This document shows positions 61,610 through 64,000 of a DNA stretch of 64,000 bases, piece after piece (the first letter of the stretch is position 1; the number at the start of each line of letters is the position of its first letter). The notes beneath the pieces are model-generated. The model made no database searches, was not told the DNA's origin, and saw nothing but the letters and a program-made list of their open reading frames with translations. The position numbers and the translations under genes were made by a program. This DNA is from UBA5336 sp039818165 (GTDB lineage Bacteria > Pseudomonadota > Alphaproteobacteria > Caulobacterales > Hyphomonadaceae), in the NCBI GenBank assembly GCA_039818165.1, contig JBCBUL010000010.1, positions 1-64,000 on the forward strand, read 5' to 3'.

Positions 61610-64000
61610 ATGCGCACTGATACGCCCGTCCCCGTCAAGCTCTCTGCCTATGCGCCCTATCCTTTCATTATCGAGTCCGTGTCGATCTGCTTCAAATTGG
61701 GCTTTGATACGACGCAGGTTGAGAGCGTGCTTCGCGTCAAACGGGTTGGCGCCGGAGACATGGTTCTTGATGGTGTAGGCTTGGCGCTGAAGTCGGTTGC
61801 GGTGAACGGGACGGCCCTGAGCGAAGAGGCCTATTCGCTGGATGACGAAACGCTGACTCTCCGCGACGTGCCCGACGCGTTTGACCTGGCGATCACAGTG
61901 GAAAATCAACCTCGCAAGAACACGGCGCTGTCAGGGCTCTACGTGTCCGGTGGACGGTTGTGCACCCAATGCGAAGCGGATGGCTTTCGCCGGATCACCT
62001 ACTGGCCAGACCGCCCCGATGTGATGAGCCGTTTCCACGTCCGCCTGGAGGGCGCGAAGGCGGACTTTCCCTTCTTGCTGGCCAACGGCACACCCGGCGC
62101 GGCGGGCGAACTTGGCGAAGGCCGCCACTTCGCCGAGTGGGACGACCCCCACCCCAAGCCGAGCTACCTGTTCGCGCTGTGCGCGGGCGACTATGACGTC
62201 TTCAAAGACAGCTTCACCACGCGCAGTGGCCGCGCCGTCGACCTGGCTATCCATGTGGATAAGGGCGACGCCGATCGCGCCGCCTACGCGATGGATAGCC
62301 TGAAACGCTCCATGAAGTGGGACGAGGAGGTATTTGGCCGAGAATACGATCTAGGCGTGTTCAACATCGTTGCCGTGCGCGACTTCAATTTCGGCGCGAT
62401 GGAAAACAAGGGCCTTAATATCTTCAATTCTGCCTATGTGCTGGCCGATGAGGCAACCGCGACCGATGGCGACTTCGAAGCTATCGAATCCATCGTCGCC
62501 CACGAGTATTTCCATAACTGGACGGGCAACCGGATCACCTGCCGGGACTGGTTCCAGCTTTGCCTGAAAGAAGGGCTCACAGTCTTTCGCGACCAGGAAT
62601 TCTCAGCCGATATGCGTGCCCGCCCGGTGCAGCGCATCAAGGACGTAATCCGCCTGAGGGCCCAGCAGTTCGCTGAAGATGGTGGCCCACTCGCCCACGC
62701 CGTGCGGCCAGATCAATATGCCAGTGTCGACAACCTCTACACAGCAACCGTGTACGAGAAAGGCGCCGAACTGATCCGCATGTTGAAAACGCTGATTGGC
62801 GATGACGCGTTTGCCATGGGCATGGATCTCTATTTCGACCGCTTCGATGGCAAAGCGGCCACGATCGAAGACTTTTATAGCTGTTTTGCTGGGTCGAGCG
62901 GGCAGGACCTGTCGCATTTTCTGACCTGGTATCGCCAGCCTGGGACGCCAACCGTTACGGCCGCCCACAGCTTCGATCCAGCCACGGGCGAAGGCCGCAT
63001 TGAACTGACGCAGACCAATCCGACCACCAGTGTGGAGCTCAATCCCACGCCGCTGCCAATCCCGCTCCGCTGGGCCCTGCCCGAGGACGGTAAAGACGAT
63101 CAGCTCTTTGTCTTAGAGACCAGCTCAGCCACGCTGACCTACAAGGCCGAACCCGGTCAACAACGGCCCCTTCTCAGCTTGAATCGGGGCTTTTCAGCGC
63201 CAATCTACCTCCAAAGTGACCTTACAGATGAGGAGCGCCTTCGCCTCGTTACAGTCGATACCGACCCGTTCAATCGCTGGGATGCGCTGCAATCACTCCT
63301 GCAGCGGGAAATCCTTTCGCTGGCATATGGCGACACGACCGCGCCGAACGCCGAGATCATCGAGGCCATGGCTGAGGCCGCCCGGAGTACAGCCAAGGAA
63401 GATCCGGCCTTAGCCGCATTGTTGCTCGGGCTACCCGGCTTGACCGAATTGTTCCAAGCCCGGACGCCTGCCGATCCCGTCGCCCTGGCCAACGCGCGCA
63501 GGTCCGTCCGCAATAGCTTGATCGCGCTGCCGGATATGATGCGCTTCGCCTATGATGTCTTGGACGAGCCGATCCCGAGTCCGTTTGAGCCGTCTGCCGA
63601 ACAAGCCGGAAAACGTGCCTTGCGCGCCGCGGCCATCTCCCTGCTTGCGGCAAGTCCTGAGCAACATAGCCTCCAGGCGCTAGAAGACGCCTTCGAAGCC
63701 GCAACGAACTTTACCGAAACGCTTGCCTGCCTGCGTGCCCTTGGCGAAGCCCAGGGCGCAAGTTCGGTGTGGTTTGATAATTTCTACGACGAATACAGAG
63801 AACAGCCCCTCGTCATCGATAAATGGTTCCAGGTCGCAGCCATGAGTGCGGACTCGGCTGCGGATCTAAAGCCGTTTCTCGCCCATCCGGACTTCACGCT
63901 CGCGAACCCGAACCGGGTGCGGTCCATCGCAGGTGTCTTCGCAATGCAGAACCTTGCCGCCTTCCACGCGCCGGATGGGTCTGGCTATCGTCTGGTCGAA
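61610..64000 (+). CDS. pepN: Aminopeptidase N (M1 family), partial at right edge
   Basis: 797 codons are visible and the frame is open to the last base; the family is usually about 870-890 residues, so the last 80 or so are missing. The exopeptidase motif GAMENKGLNIFN is near residue 263, the zinc site HEYFHNWTGNR near 299, with the third ligand in LKEGLTVF 19 residues further on. The C-terminus visible so far matches the helical ERAP-like domain (NPNRVRSIAGVF). It cleaves neutral and basic residues from peptides in the cytosol. Confidence 0.96.
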   Translation, partial: MRTDTPVPVKLSAYAPYPFIIESVSICFKLGFDTTQVESVLRVKRVGAGDMVLDGVGLALKSVAVNGTALSEEAYSLDDETLTLRDVPDAFDLAITVENQPRKNTALSGLYVSGGRLCTQCEADGFRRITYWPDRPDVMSRFHVRLEGAKADFPFLLANGTPGAAGELGEGRHFAEWDDPHPKPSYLFALCAGDYDVFKDSFTTRSGRAVDLAIHVDKGDADRAAYAMDSLKRSMKWDEEVFGREYDLGVFNIVAVRDFNFGAMENKGLNIFNSAYVLADEATATDGDFEAIESIVAHEYFHNWTGNRITCRDWFQLCLKEGLTVFRDQEFSADMRARPVQRIKDVIRLRAQQFAEDGGPLAHAVRPDQYASVDNLYTATVYEKGAELIRMLKTLIGDDAFAMGMDLYFDRFDGKAATIEDFYSCFAGSSGQDLSHFLTWYRQPGTPTVTAAHSFDPATGEGRIELTQTNPTTSVELNPTPLPIPLRWALPEDGKDDQLFVLETSSATLTYKAEPGQQRPLLSLNRGFSAPIYLQSDLTDEERLRLVTVDTDPFNRWDALQSLLQREILSLAYGDTTAPNAEIIEAMAEAARSTAKEDPALAALLLGLPGLTELFQARTPADPVALANARRSVRNSLIALPDMMRFAYDVLDEPIPSPFEPSAEQAGKRALRAAAISLLAASPEQHSLQALEDAFEAATNFTETLACLRALGEAQGASSVWFDNFYDEYREQPLVIDKWFQVAAMSADSAADLKPFLAHPDFTLANPNRVRSIAGVFAMQNLAAFHAPDGSGYRLVE

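Overview
The window reads as a 64 kb chromosomal stretch of an alphaproteobacterium, most likely from the marine, often stalked Caulobacterales/Maricaulales-Hyphomonadaceae side of the class. The grounds are GC-rich coding DNA, a groESL operon behind a CIRCE operator, the alphaproteobacterial families TIGR02301, DUF971, PAS_5 and gamma-carbonic anhydrase, a large TonB-dependent receptor, and Tat-exported lipoproteins. The placement is inferred from gene families and was not tested by a search. I saw no tRNA, rRNA, CRISPR array, insertion sequence or phage module. The left edge carries a 47-base inverted repeat that looks like a contig-end fold-back. The right edge cuts through pepN.

Layout. 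0-5.4 kb: AraC-type regulator tail, fatty acid hydroxylase, EamA permease, NAD(P)-binding protein, PiT-like permease, divergent MsrA, and a DUF3617 gene broken by an in-frame TAA. 5.4-12 kb: ftsK, amtB, a UbiH-type hydroxylase, an MscS channel. 12-15.6 kb: a leftward run of DUF971, Trm112-like, LON-domain, thioredoxin/YbbN, methyltransferase and membrane-protein genes. 15.7-19.2 kb: groESL, DUF4345, a creatininase homologue. 19.3-23.9 kb: a Gly/Cys-rich exported protein, a PAS_5 protein, a GMC oxidoreductase and an aldo/keto reductase. 23.9-31.0 kb: a surface-glycan cluster (GT39-like transferase, sulfotransferase, GT4-like transferase, flippase, GT2 transferase, methyltransferase). 31-38.3 kb: hydroxyacid dehydrogenase, TIGR02301, gamma-glutamyltransferase, a lower-GC orphan, phoH, gamma-carbonic anhydrase, crotonase, PilZ.

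38.4-46.8 kb: a choline-dehydrogenase-type flavoprotein, a tandem pair of near-identical Tat lipoprotein M48 proteases, a coupled OmpA-domain/coiled-coil-HhH envelope pair, and a coupled pair of methyltransferases (SPOUT and RlmI-like). 46.9-54.2 kb: a TonB receptor beside oppA, oppC and oppB with no transporter ATPase gene in view. 54.3-64 kb: DUF442 phosphatase-like protein, ATP-grasp-like protein, MBL hydrolase, acyltransferase, small membrane protein, two acyl-CoA dehydrogenases, a conserved unknown, VanZ-like protein and pepN.

Most of the window is housekeeping or envelope metabolism. The parts least explained by known systems are the OmpA/HhH pair, the sulfotransferase-containing glycan cluster, the duplicated M48 lipoproteins and the ATP-grasp-like protein. 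No clear-cut new defence or mobile system is visible.
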